A stretch of DNA of 47,594 bases from assembly GCA_017304135.1 (NCBI GenBank), contig JAFLBB010000034.1:1-47594 (forward strand), read 5' to 3'. The DNA is from Acidobacteriota bacterium. Its GTDB lineage: Bacteria > Acidobacteriota > Terriglobia > Bryobacterales > Bryobacteraceae. The position numbers and the translations under genes were made by a program. Positions 16,910-25,724 of the stretch are shown one piece after another (within the stretch, counting starts at the first letter, position 1; each line of letters starts with the position of its first letter). The notes below the pieces were generated by a model. That model was not told the origin of the DNA, made no database searches, and was given only the letters and a program-made list of their open reading frames with translations.

Positions 16910-18217
16910 TCAAGCTTCCAGTTTCCAGGGGGCACGGTAGGGACGCATCACGAGTTTCTGCGCGGCCGCGTCGCCTTCCATGCGGCGTTGGGCGCCGTTC
17001 CAGTGGAGGGTGCGCCCGGTTTCCCAGGCGATGTTCATGAGGTGGCCCACGGTGGTGGCCTGATCGAGCGTTTCGACCGTGGCGTTGGGCTGCTTGCGGT
17101 CGCGCACGTTGGCGATGAAGCCTTCCATGTGGCGCTTGACGTCGTCGGTGGGCTTCACCGTCTCTTCGGCGTTCACATACGGCCCGCTGGAGGTCATCTT
17201 CTGGCCGGCGGGGATCTCCTTGACGATGGAGAAGCCAGCGCGGTCGAGGATCATCGACGCCTCGGTGCCGATGAAGCACTTGCCGTGGGCGCGGACTTCG
17301 CGCTTTCCGCCGGTGCGCATCATGTAGCGGAGCAGGAAGCCGTGCTTGGAAACGGGTCCGGGCCCGAACTGGACCGTGGAGGTAAATGTGTTCGGGTACT
17401 CGTGGTTATCTTCAAAGGCGTGATTGGCGCCCATGGATGAGATCGTCTTCGGCCCCTGCACGCCCATGGCCCAGAGGACGATATCGAAGTGATGCACGCC
17501 CCAGGCCACCTGGTGGCCGGCGCCGGCAACGCGGAACCAGTCGTAGCCGTACTTGTAATAGATATTGGGGTTGTAGTTGCGGAAAGGCGAGGGCCCGACG
17601 TAGGTGTTCCAGTCGAGTTCGGGCGGGGGCGGACAGTCGGCGGGGAAGCCCGAGCCGGGGAAGTAGTTCTCGTAATCCCAGACCTGAACTTCGGAAATCG
17701 TTCCGAGGCGGCCGGCGCGAATCAGCTCGACTGCCTTCTGGTAATGCTCCTGGCTCCGCTGCTGCGTGCCCACCTGCACAATGCGGCCATATTTCTTCGC
17801 CGCCGCGATGGCCGCCGGGCCTTCGCCGATGGACTGTCCAAGCGGCTTTTCGAGATAGACGTCCTTACCGGCGCGGACAGAGGCAATCATCTGCGGAACG
17901 TGCCACTGCTGGTTGGAGGCGATGACGACTGCGTCGACATTCTTGTCCTCGAGCAGCTTGCGGTAGTCGGCATAGGCGGCCACGCGCTCTCCACCGGCGC
18001 GTTCGCGGACCTCGGCCATGTATTTCGAGTTCACGTCGCACACGGCGGTGAAGCGTACCCCCGGCATCTTGCCGAAATTGGGGACAATCACACCGCGGCC
18101 TCTGGCGCCACAGCCGATCAGCCCCAGATTGATGGTGCTATTGGCGCTGTCGGGAGCGGCTTTGGACGCAACCGCCGCGCCCAATGCACCGAAAAAGAAC
18201 CGTCGTGTTGCCGTCAT
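16910..18217 (-). CDS. Gfo/Idh/MocA oxidoreductase, probably exported (2)
   Basis: A 435 aa protein with a clear twin-arginine leader (TATRRFFFGALGAAVA) and Rossmann motif LIGCGARGRG. EKPLGQS holds the active-site Lys. The C-terminal half contains GPSPFRNYNPNIYYKYGYDW and HFDIVLWAMG, typical of the large bacterial Gfo/Idh family in Planctomycetes, Verrucomicrobia and Solibacter. It should oxidise a sugar or glycoside with bound NAD(P). The ATG at 18217 is preferred over an upstream frame to 18286. It lies between the DUF5060 protein and the TIM-barrel protein on one strand, which suggests a shared sugar pathway. Confidence 0.87.
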   Translation of the reverse strand: MTATRRFFFGALGAAVASKAAPDSANSTINLGLIGCGARGRGVIVPNFGKMPGVRFTAVCDVNSKYMAEVRERAGGERVAAYADYRKLLEDKNVDAVVIASNQQWHVPQMIASVRAGKDVYLEKPLGQSIGEGPAAIAAAKKYGRIVQVGTQQRSQEHYQKAVELIRAGRLGTISEVQVWDYENYFPGSGFPADCPPPPELDWNTYVGPSPFRNYNPNIYYKYGYDWFRVAGAGHQVAWGVHHFDIVLWAMGVQGPKTISSMGANHAFEDNHEYPNTFTSTVQFGPGPVSKHGFLLRYMMRTGGKREVRAHGKCFIGTEASMILDRAGFSIVKEIPAGQKMTSSGPYVNAEETVKPTDDVKRHMEGFIANVRDRKQPNATVETLDQATTVGHLMNIAWETGRTLHWNGAQRRMEGDAAAQKLVMRPYRAPWKLEA

Positions 18218-18339
18218 ACGCAGGAAGACCGCCTTTCCGCGCCGCGCAGGCGCACCGCGCCCTGGGCACACCGGAGATTGCAGCAATTGCAGCGCCAGAT
18301 CCGGCTACGACGGGGTCCGGGCCGGCCGCGGGGCGTGTG

Positions 18340-20202
18340 TCATCTCACGGCGCGGACCAGGACCACCCAGTCTTCACCGCCCTCTGCCGGGGGATTGCCG
18401 AGAGTGGCCGTAGAGCCGCCACGCAGTGTCGTCACGCTGCCGTTACGAAGCGCTCCGCCGGTGCGCGGGTTGAACCAGTCGACACGAAACGTACCGTTGG
18501 CGCCGCTGAGGTCGAGTTGGGCCGTGCCGCCTTCGGCGAGATAGATGACGTACACCTCGCCGGGCTTGGCGAAGGCGAAGCGGTCGTTGGAGCCATCGTT
18601 GTTCCCGACCAGTTCGTCCATGTTTTTCATCTGCCAGAAGGGGAGTTTGTTGGAGCGGAAGAAGTCGAGAGCGAAACGGCAGAAGTCCCAGCTCTTGTCG
18701 CGGCTGCGGAAATCCTCGAGGTTGAGGTCGCTTTCAACGAACTGGTAGCCGAAGTAGTATTCGATGCCGGCCCCGCCGGCCATGAGGTTGCCCCAGAGGG
18801 TGCGTTTGCGGATGTCGTGGAGCGAATGGACAGGCTTGCCCTGCTTATCCTTGCCGTCGAAGCCCTGGTAACCGGGGTCGGGGGGGACGCCGTGGCTGGC
18901 CGAACCCTGTTCGTCGTTGGCCACCACCCAGGCGCGGCCGGACTGGGCGGAGGCCCTACGCCACTGCAGGGTGCGGCGGTGCACCTGGTCCCACATCATC
19001 TGCAGCGAGGCGCCGGTGAGCACCGATTTTTCACCGAGCAACTCCGGGTAGACGCGGTCCTGCCAGTTGGGGAAGGTGTGGACGACGATGTTGTGGTCGT
19101 ATGGGTCGGTGTCGCGGATGTAGCGTGCCATGTCGCGCTGCTGTTGGGCCGACTGGGTGTTCTCTTCGCCGAGGTTCCAGTTCAGCGCCAGCGCGTGGCC
19201 GAAGCGGGCGATCAACTCGCGCAGATAGAGTTTGCGCTCGACGCCGGTGTCGCCGCCATCCATGGCAGCGGGGACGTTTCCGACCTCCGGTTTATTTCCG
19301 ATGCGGTTGTCGTCGTTTTCCTGCTCCTGCAGTTTGAAGTGCAGGTAGATGCCTTTGTGCTGTGCGTGGTCGAACGCCACCTGCCACTGGTCAAGCTTGG
19401 AACAGTCCATGCGCAGCTTGTCATCGGGCGCGACGTGGGGCCAGACGTTATCGCCATCGCCGCCGGTCGAGTAGGTAAGGAACGACATCACGTTGAGGCC
19501 TTTGGAGGCGAGGTAGTTGATGGCGCCGATGAGACCCTTACCCTTGCCGCCTTTCCACGTTGGGTCGCCGGGGCGCCAGTCGGCGAGGTGAGGCTTGTAT
19601 GTCTTGAGCGCCACCTTGCGGGTGGTGGTGCCGTCGAAGTCGGTGTAGGCGAGCAAGGTTTCGGGGGAATCGGCGCCGGCCTTGAGGAAGTACTCGCCTG
19701 TTCCGGCGAAACGCAGGTAGGGCTCGCCGACGTATTGCAACCTGCCTTTGGCGCGGAAATCAGGGCCGCGCTTGTCGCTGGCGGCGACGGCGAAGGAGCC
19801 GGTGAGGCCATCGACGCCCGTCACAGGCTCAGCCGGGACGGTTTCGTCCACAGCTACGCGGGGGCCGCGCACGAAGGAGACCTGGTAGCTCCAGCGGCCG
19901 GTTTTGTCGGGCGAAAGATGCGCCCGCCAGCGGTTGCCTTCGGTGGCCGAGGACTCTCCGGCATTGCCATCAGCAGCGAAGTAACCGGGCACGACGTAGC
20001 GCGGCGCGCCGGAGGCATGGGTGAAGGTGACCGTCAGGCGGTAGTCCAGGAAAGGGTTGGGTTGGCCCGTCTCACTGGCCTGGGGTCCGGTGAGGGTCAG
20101 CGTCACTGTGTGCCACTGCTTGCGCTCGCCAGTGATTTCAGGCGCGGGCTGCGCCAGCAGCGCCGTTGCCATCAAACCGATCCAATAACGCCTGACGGTC
20201 AT
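18340..20202 (-). CDS. Secreted DUF5060 glycoside-hydrolase-like protein
   Basis: A 620 aa protein with a signal peptide (LMATALLAQPAPE). Residues about 30-140 form a DUF5060-type beta sandwich (WHTVTLTLTGPQASETG, GRWSYQVSF). A (beta/alpha)8 domain follows, with WNLGEEN near residue 345 and ANDEQGSASHG near 427; their Glu residues are placed like the acid/base and nucleophile of clan GH-A glycosidases. The last 100 residues are a putative carbohydrate- or collagen-binding sandwich (VYVIYLAEGGTAQLDL). Substrate unknown. The start overlaps the nitrilase stop as ATGA, so the two are translationally coupled. Confidence 0.75.
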   Translation of the reverse strand: MTVRRYWIGLMATALLAQPAPEITGERKQWHTVTLTLTGPQASETGQPNPFLDYRLTVTFTHASGAPRYVVPGYFAADGNAGESSATEGNRWRAHLSPDKTGRWSYQVSFVRGPRVAVDETVPAEPVTGVDGLTGSFAVAASDKRGPDFRAKGRLQYVGEPYLRFAGTGEYFLKAGADSPETLLAYTDFDGTTTRKVALKTYKPHLADWRPGDPTWKGGKGKGLIGAINYLASKGLNVMSFLTYSTGGDGDNVWPHVAPDDKLRMDCSKLDQWQVAFDHAQHKGIYLHFKLQEQENDDNRIGNKPEVGNVPAAMDGGDTGVERKLYLRELIARFGHALALNWNLGEENTQSAQQQRDMARYIRDTDPYDHNIVVHTFPNWQDRVYPELLGEKSVLTGASLQMMWDQVHRRTLQWRRASAQSGRAWVVANDEQGSASHGVPPDPGYQGFDGKDKQGKPVHSLHDIRKRTLWGNLMAGGAGIEYYFGYQFVESDLNLEDFRSRDKSWDFCRFALDFFRSNKLPFWQMKNMDELVGNNDGSNDRFAFAKPGEVYVIYLAEGGTAQLDLSGANGTFRVDWFNPRTGGALRNGSVTTLRGGSTATLGNPPAEGGEDWVVLVRAVR

Positions 20203-21104
20203 GCATCCTCCGTATGTTCGGCCACCACGGCGGCTTGTGGCGCCTCGTTGACGCGCAATTGAAAAATGTCGGGCCGGGCGTAGTGCCCGGTGACGTCGAA
20301 ATCGAACTTGGCCTCGGCGATGCGCTCGAGGGTTACGTCGGCCGTCAGCATCGTTTCCGCATCATATACCGGCCCGGCGAGGATCACACCGAGAGGCCCC
20401 ACGATGAGACTGCCGCCGCGAATGACCTCACGCGGCGATTCGCCGAAGCGTGCATACTGGCAGGCACTCAACACGTAGCAGCGGCCTTCGAGGGCGATGT
20501 GGCGCATGGTGGAGGGCCACACTTCGCGGTCGTCAACGGTCGGCGCGCAATAGAGTTGGATGCCCTTGGCGTACATGGCGGTGCGCAGCAGCGGCATGTA
20601 GTTTTCCCAGCAGATGACCGCCCCGGCGCGGCCGAAGCCGGTGTCGACGACGGGCAGCGTGGAGCCGTCACCAAAGCCCCAGATGATGCGCTCAAGGGCC
20701 GTGGGCATGAGTTTGCGGTGTTTGGCTACCAGCGCGCCGTCGGGGGAGAAGAACAGCGCCGTGCAGTAAAGGGTTGCGCCGTCGCGTTCGATGACGCCGA
20801 TGACGACCCACATGGAATGGGCTTGGGCTGCCACGGCCAGCCGGCGGGTGGCGTCGCCGGGCACGTCGATGGCGCTTTCCAGATAGCGCCGGAACTGGGC
20901 GCGCCCTTGCTCACTGCGCGAGCCGAGGAGGGTTCCGAACGATGCGCCTTTGGGATAGCCGGTGAGAAAGGCTTCGGGAAAGACAACCAGCTTTGCGCCC
21001 GCCGACGCGGCCTTTTCGAGCCAGTGTTCGACTTTGACGAGGCCGGCGTCGATGTCGTACGGGACGGCCCCAGCCTGGATCACGGCGACGCGAGTGGTAG
21101 GCAC
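20199..21104 (-). CDS. Nitrilase-family carbon-nitrogen hydrolase
   Basis: A 301 aa cytosolic enzyme with the full nitrilase triad: Glu44 in VVFPEAFLTGYPKG, Lys131 in AKHRKLMPT, Cys165 in VICWENYMP. These sequence contexts are those of true nitrilases and cyanide hydratases (branch 1) rather than amidases, so it probably turns an organic nitrile into the acid and ammonia. LYCAPTVDDREVWPSTMRHIALEGRCYVLSACQ covers the last catalytic strand; it is given here as two parts, LYCAPTVDDREVW and HIALEGRCYVLSA. Plant-associated relatives act on aromatic or indolic nitriles. It overlaps the downstream DUF5060 gene by four bases. Confidence 0.88.
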   Translation of the reverse strand: MPTTRVAVIQAGAVPYDIDAGLVKVEHWLEKAASAGAKLVVFPEAFLTGYPKGASFGTLLGSRSEQGRAQFRRYLESAIDVPGDATRRLAVAAQAHSMWVVIGVIERDGATLYCTALFFSPDGALVAKHRKLMPTALERIIWGFGDGSTLPVVDTGFGRAGAVICWENYMPLLRTAMYAKGIQLYCAPTVDDREVWPSTMRHIALEGRCYVLSACQYARFGESPREVIRGGSLIVGPLGVILAGPVYDAETMLTADVTLERIAEAKFDFDVTGHYARPDIFQLRVNEAPQAAVVAEHTEDA

Positions 21105-21134
21105 GCCGGGTAGTGTATCAGGGCGCCGTGCGAG

Positions 21135-22133
21135 TCATTGAAGAGGGATGTCCAAGTGCGGAGATTTGGGCCGGTGGCCCCGCGCGACCGATTGATCGTG
21201 GAACCATAACGCCACCGCAGGGCTCGATAGGAAGGCCTCCCCAAGGCATTCGAGGACCATCGCCGCCTCGCTTTCCTCCCCAGGCGAGTAGAATTCCGGG
21301 CCTTCCTCCAATGGCTCATCCCTCAATCTGGCCAGGATCTCGTAGACGTATGGGTTCGCGCGGATGGCGTAGCCGAGGACTCGTTTCGCGGTGGTGAGGT
21401 CCTGGTCCAACACAGCCAGTACCGTCCGGGCGTAGAGAAACATGGCCGAGGTTTCCTCGTAGGAGTTCAGCAAGCGTCTGGACCTGTGCAGTTCCGCGGC
21501 GCGAAGATACTTGCCGAGCAGGATATAGCGGACACCCAAATTGTCATTGGGGCACAGCTCGAGCATGTGTTCATACTCGGCGATGGCGTCCAGTTGCCGC
21601 CCCGCCTCTACATAGGTCTCCGCCAGGGCGGCTTTGGCGCGCATGTAGGGGCGGGTCTCCGTAATGCCCCAGAAGTGTCCTGTGTTTTTCTGGAAGAACG
21701 CCTGCCCTCCGAGGCGCCCGGCAGCCTTCAGGACGGCACGCTCCAACAATTCCACGGCGTGGATCAGGTTTTTCGATCTACCCGCCTTATAAATCAGCGC
21801 GTCGGTGCAATCGGGATCGAGGCTGAGGGCCTCGTCATAGAGCTTCCGGGCGCGGGCAGGGGAAGGCGCGTCCATGGCTTGCCAGCACAACTCCTGGGCT
21901 TGGTCCACTGGGTCAACCTGCTGGCGCGGCACATCGAGCTTCGAGTTCAATTCGCCGCTAGCGAGCTTTTGCTTGAGGAAGCTGTTCAGTTCGTCGACCG
22001 TTTCGAACTTGCTCCCTTTGAGGAGTTCTCTCACTTCACGGTTGAAGCGCTCGATGCCGCCGCCGTGTCCGGTAGCGCCCGGGTTGGTGTGGCGGACTTC
22101 GATGGGTTTCAGCATACCGCTCTTTTTCGCCAT
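21135..22133 (-). CDS. TPR protein resembling the ST7 family
   Basis: A 332 aa helical-repeat protein. Segments ARKLYDEALSLDPDCTDAL, GHFWGITETRPYMRAKAALA, AIAEYEHMLELCPNDNLGVR and YILLGKYLRAAELH form TPR-like helix pairs. The pattern GxFWGxxETRPYMRA followed by NDNxGVRYxLL is typical of bacterial proteins assigned to the ST7 family (named after a human tumour-suppression gene). The N-terminal 70 residues are polar and include GATGHGGGIERFNREV. No enzyme motif. It lies 30 bases before the nitrilase and is divergent from gnd. Function unknown; protein binding is likely. Confidence 0.65.
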   Translation of the reverse strand: MAKKSGMLKPIEVRHTNPGATGHGGGIERFNREVRELLKGSKFETVDELNSFLKQKLASGELNSKLDVPRQQVDPVDQAQELCWQAMDAPSPARARKLYDEALSLDPDCTDALIYKAGRSKNLIHAVELLERAVLKAAGRLGGQAFFQKNTGHFWGITETRPYMRAKAALAETYVEAGRQLDAIAEYEHMLELCPNDNLGVRYILLGKYLRAAELHRSRRLLNSYEETSAMFLYARTVLAVLDQDLTTAKRVLGYAIRANPYVYEILARLRDEPLEEGPEFYSPGEESEAAMVLECLGEAFLSSPAVALWFHDQSVARGHRPKSPHLDIPLQ

Positions 22134-22209
22134 TGAGCTTGAGTGTAGCGGCTGGCGCGGTTCGGTCGAATCCGGAGTATCAACGACAAGGCAGCGGAGC
22201 GATTCGGCG

Positions 22210-22277
22210 TAAAATAGGGAACGAAATCCGGCGCATCAGGGTTCGCTGACGTCCTACGCTCACGGGACGCGATGCGC
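22210..22277 (+). promoter_or_regulatory. Leader region of gnd with possible -10 and stem-loop
   Basis: TAAAAT at 22210-22215 could be a -10 element. Downstream, GCGCATC (22231-22237) pairs with GATGCGC (22271-22277), with GTCC (22251-22254) and GGAC (22265-22268) nested inside. The structure ends 17 bases before the ribosome-binding site AGGAG (22295-22299). Confidence 0.3.
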
Positions 22278-22304
22278 ACGGTGGCTGTGTGAGCAGGAGA
22301 TATC

Positions 22305-23762
22305 ATGCAGAACGCAAGTTGCGACATCGGCCTCATCGGACTGGCCGTGATGGGCCAGAATCTGGTCCTGAATATGAATGACCACGGGTACAAGGTGGCG
22401 GTGTTTAACCGCACGGTTTCCAAGGTCGATGAGTTCGTCCAGAACGAGGCCAAGGGCACCCAGGTGGAAGGGGCCCACTCCATTGCCGAGCTGATTCAGC
22501 TCCTGAAGCGCCCGCGCCGCGTCATGCTGATGGTGAAGGCGGGCAGCGTTGTTGACGACAACATTGCGCAGCTATTGCCGCACCTGGAAGCCGGCGACAT
22601 CATCATCGACGGCGGCAACTCGCTTTACACAGATTCCAACCGCCGCACGCAGGAACTGGCCAAGAAGGGCATTCTGTTTATCGGCACGGGTGTGTCGGGA
22701 GGCGAGGAGGGCGCGCGGAATGGCCCCTCAATCATGCCTGGCGGCAATCCGGCGGCGTGGCCGCATGTGAAGGCCATCTTCCAGTCGATCGCGGCCAAGG
22801 TGGATGACGGTTCACCGTGTTGCGACTGGGTGGGCGAGGACGGCGCGGGCCATTACGTGAAGATGGTTCACAACGGCATTGAGTATGGCGACATGCAACT
22901 GATCTGCGAAGCCTACCAGCTGATGAAAGACGCCCTCGGCCTCACTGCGGATGAGCTGCACGAGGTGTTCAGCGAGTGGAACAAGGGCGAACTGGACAGC
23001 TACCTGATCGAGATCACGACGAACATCTTCGCCAAGAAGGACGACGACGGGCAGGCGGTGGTGGACAAGATTCTGGACACCGCGGGGCAGAAGGGCACGG
23101 GGAAGTGGACGGGCATCAGTTCGCTTGAGCTGGGCGTTCCGGTGACGCTGATAGGGGAAGCCGTGTATGCGCGCTGCCTGTCGGCGATGAAGGACGAGCG
23201 CATGGAGGCGTCGAAGGTGTTGTCGGGTCCGGCCAAGCCCGCGGCAGGCGACCGCAAGGAGTTCATCGAGGACGTGCGCCGCGCGCTGTATTGCTCCAAG
23301 CTCATCTCGTACGCACAGGGTTACATGCTGCTGCGCGAGGCGGCCAAGGAGATGAAGTGGAATCTCAACTTCGGCGGCATTGCGCTGATGTGGCGCGGCG
23401 GGTGCATCATCCGCAGCCGCTTCCTGGGCAAGATCAAGGAAGCCTTCGACAAGAACCCGCAGTTAAACAACCTGCTGATGGACGACTTCTTCAAGCAGAC
23501 GCTGCTGGACTACCAGGCCTCGTGGCGGCGGGCCATCGTGAAGGCGATCGAATTTGGCGTGCCGACGCCGGCCTTCGGCACGGCGCTGGCCTTCTTTGAC
23601 GGCTACCGCACGGGCCGTCTGCCAGCCAACCTGCTGCAGGCGCAACGCGACTACTTCGGCGCCCACACCTATGAGCGCATCGACAAGCCGCGCGGGGAGT
23701 TCTTCCATACGAACTGGACCGGCCATGGCGGGCGCGTCGCTTCCGGCACTTACAACGTCTAA
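22305..23762 (+). CDS. gnd: 6-phosphogluconate dehydrogenase, decarboxylating
   Basis: A full-length 485 aa enzyme of the long, dimeric type. It converts 6-phosphogluconate and NADP+ to ribulose 5-phosphate, CO2 and NADPH in the pentose phosphate pathway. N-terminal GLAVMGQN binds the cofactor; the segment GGEEGARNGPSIMPGG, then HYVKMVHNGIEYGDMQ with the catalytic Lys (about 186) and Glu, and ILDTAGQKGTGKW match the family patterns. The C-terminal tail FHTNWTGHGG closes over the active site of the partner subunit. The ATG has AGGAG six to ten bases upstream. A sugar kinase follows after 32 bases. Confidence 0.96.
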   Translation: MQNASCDIGLIGLAVMGQNLVLNMNDHGYKVAVFNRTVSKVDEFVQNEAKGTQVEGAHSIAELIQLLKRPRRVMLMVKAGSVVDDNIAQLLPHLEAGDIIIDGGNSLYTDSNRRTQELAKKGILFIGTGVSGGEEGARNGPSIMPGGNPAAWPHVKAIFQSIAAKVDDGSPCCDWVGEDGAGHYVKMVHNGIEYGDMQLICEAYQLMKDALGLTADELHEVFSEWNKGELDSYLIEITTNIFAKKDDDGQAVVDKILDTAGQKGTGKWTGISSLELGVPVTLIGEAVYARCLSAMKDERMEASKVLSGPAKPAAGDRKEFIEDVRRALYCSKLISYAQGYMLLREAAKEMKWNLNFGGIALMWRGGCIIRSRFLGKIKEAFDKNPQLNNLLMDDFFKQTLLDYQASWRRAIVKAIEFGVPTPAFGTALAFFDGYRTGRLPANLLQAQRDYFGAHTYERIDKPRGEFFHTNWTGHGGRVASGTYNV

Positions 23763-23794
23763 GCGCGACTGATATCACTGGAGAACTCACACAC

Positions 23795-24877
23795 ATGAGC
23801 TACGGTTTGAACATCCGCAAAGAAGCGGCCCTCGATTTCGCCTCCATCGGCGCTCTCATCCACCGGCTCGACCCGGGCATCATTCCCTTCCGCAAGGCCT
23901 CGCACTGCGACATCCACGTGAGCGGCGGCGAGTTTAACGTCGCGGCCAACCTTGCCGATTGCTTCGGCATGAACACGGCGGTGGTGAGCGCGATGGTGGA
24001 TTACCCGATTGGGGATCTGATTGCCGAGCGCGTGCGGGCGATGGGCGTGAAGGGCATCTACAAGCACTTCAAGCATAACGGAGTAAACGGTCCGAATATG
24101 GCCACGGTTTACTCGGACAAGGGCCAGGGCGTGCGCGCTCCGGTGGTCTTCTACAACCGCTCGAACGAAGCCGCGGCGCAATTGAAGCCGGGCGATTTCG
24201 ATTGGGCGTCGATTTTCGCGGGCGGCGTGAAGTGGTTCCATTCGGGCGGCATCTTCGCGGCGCTTTCCGAGACCACTTCGGAGGTGATCATCGAGGGCAT
24301 GAAGGCGGCCAAGGCAGCCGGGGCCATCGTCAGCTTCGACCTCAACTTCCGCGCCAAGCTGTGGAACATCTGGGGTGGCGAGGCCAAGGCGGTGGAGGTG
24401 ATCCAGCGCATTGTGGAGAACGTCGATGTGCTAGTGGGCAATGAAGAGGACCTGCAAAAGGGCCTCGGCATTCCGGGTCCGGAAGTGGCGGCGAAGTCGA
24501 AGCTCGACCCGAGCACGTTTTTCGGCATGATCGACCAGGTGGTGAAGAAGCATCCGAAGGTGAAGATCGTGGCGACGACGCTGCGCGAAGTCCATTCGAC
24601 GAACCGTCACTCGTGGAGCGCGGTGGCGTGGATCGACGGCAAAACCTACCAAGCGCCGCTGGCCGAGTTGGATGTGGTGGATCGCGTGGGCGGCGGCGAT
24701 GGCTATGCGGCGGGCTTTATTTACGGAATTCTGACGGGCCGTTCGCCGCAGGAGGCCGTGAACCTGGGCTGGGCGCATGGCGCGCTGCTCACCACCTTCC
24801 CTGGGGACACGACGATGGCCAGCGTGGACCAGGTGGAGGCGTTTGCCAAGGGCGGCTCGGCCCGCATTCAACGCTAA
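23795..24877 (+). CDS. PfkB-family sugar kinase (2-keto-3-deoxygluconate kinase-like)
   Basis: A 360 aa ribokinase-fold kinase. Near the N-terminus SGGEFNVAANLADCFG matches PfkB signature 1, although shifted by an initial extension. FDLNFRAKLW lies in the substrate-binding region, and DRVGGGDGYAAGFIYG holds the catalytic Asp of signature 2 (family form DTxGAGD, here with GGGD). The nearest recognisable relatives phosphorylate 2-keto-3-deoxygluconate. Together with gnd this suggests hexonate use, but the exact sugar is inferred. GGAGAA is upstream of the ATG. The frame ends 25 bases before the next gene. Confidence 0.8.
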   Translation: MSYGLNIRKEAALDFASIGALIHRLDPGIIPFRKASHCDIHVSGGEFNVAANLADCFGMNTAVVSAMVDYPIGDLIAERVRAMGVKGIYKHFKHNGVNGPNMATVYSDKGQGVRAPVVFYNRSNEAAAQLKPGDFDWASIFAGGVKWFHSGGIFAALSETTSEVIIEGMKAAKAAGAIVSFDLNFRAKLWNIWGGEAKAVEVIQRIVENVDVLVGNEEDLQKGLGIPGPEVAAKSKLDPSTFFGMIDQVVKKHPKVKIVATTLREVHSTNRHSWSAVAWIDGKTYQAPLAELDVVDRVGGGDGYAAGFIYGILTGRSPQEAVNLGWAHGALLTTFPGDTTMASVDQVEAFAKGGSARIQR

Positions 24878-24902
24878 CGATCACACCGGCGGAAGGCCGC
24901 GC

Positions 24903-25712
24903 ATGTCCAGCTTCCTCGTCAATCCGTTGGGGAAACTCAGCACGCCGGTCTTCCGCCTTGGCCTTTCGGCGAGTTACCGCCCCGGCGCCGATACGGTTCG
25001 AGCCGCTGTCGATGCCGGGGTGAACTACTTTTTCTACTTCGGCTTCGACACACACATGACGGGGCCGCTGCGCGAGGCCATTCGCGGACGGCGCGAACAG
25101 GTTGTGCTGGCCACGGGCGGATACAACTGGCTGTTGTGGCAATCGAACCTGCGGCGGACGTTGGAAGCCCGGCTGCGGCAGATGGGGACGGACTACATCG
25201 ATGTGTTCCACTACCTCGGCGTGACGCGGCGCAAGTACTGGACGCCACGCGTTGCCGACGAATTGCAGGCGGTGCGGGAGAGCGGGCTGGTGCGTGGGGT
25301 GAGCATCTCGACGCATGACCGGGCGCTGGCGGTGGAGTTGTTGCACCAGAACAAACTCGATGCGGTGATGATTCGATACAACGCCGCGCACCGGGGGGCG
25401 GAGCAGGAGATTTTCCCTCACTTGCCGGCGACGAATCCGGCTATTGTGAGCTTCACGGCGACGCGGTGGACGCGACTGATCCGGCCAGCGAAGGGGCTCC
25501 CCAAGGGGGCGCGGATTCCCACCGCCGGGCAGTGTTACCGCTTTGTGCTATCGAACCCGAACGTGCATGTGTGCCTGAGCGCGCCGGCCAGCCGGGCGCA
25601 GTTTGAGGCGAATCTTGCCGAGGTGCGGCGGGGTCCGCTGGATGAAGAGGAGATGGCGTTTGTGCGCGGGTATGGGGACGCGGTGTACCGGCAACAGAAG
25701 TACTTCATGTGA
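24903..25712 (+). CDS. Aldo/keto-reductase-like protein lacking the canonical tetrad
   Basis: A 269 aa protein with the overall layout of an aldo/keto reductase barrel: AAVDAGVNYFFYFGFD, REQVVLATGGY, TDYIDVFHYLG, LVRGVSISTH, DAVMIRYNAAHRGAE. The usual catalytic residues are not in place. The Asp/Tyr of the GxNxxDTAxxYG motif, the Lys of the ATK strand (here ATG) and the His of the DLxxxH strand are all changed or shifted. CO-reductase activity is therefore unlikely, or the chemistry differs. The C-terminal part holds FVLSNPNVHVCLSAP. The ATG at 24903 is chosen; the frame from 24777 lies inside the kinase gene. Confidence 0.7.
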   Translation: MSSFLVNPLGKLSTPVFRLGLSASYRPGADTVRAAVDAGVNYFFYFGFDTHMTGPLREAIRGRREQVVLATGGYNWLLWQSNLRRTLEARLRQMGTDYIDVFHYLGVTRRKYWTPRVADELQAVRESGLVRGVSISTHDRALAVELLHQNKLDAVMIRYNAAHRGAEQEIFPHLPATNPAIVSFTATRWTRLIRPAKGLPKGARIPTAGQCYRFVLSNPNVHVCLSAPASRAQFEANLAEVRRGPLDEEEMAFVRGYGDAVYRQQKYFM

Positions 25713-25724
25713 GGCAGTGCGGGC

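Noticed and set aside
18184..20262. Open frame of 692 codons on the plus strand opposite the DUF5060 gene
   Set aside because: Low-complexity Val/Ala/Gly-rich translation with no motif. It is a shadow of the well-supported minus-strand gene in GC-rich DNA.
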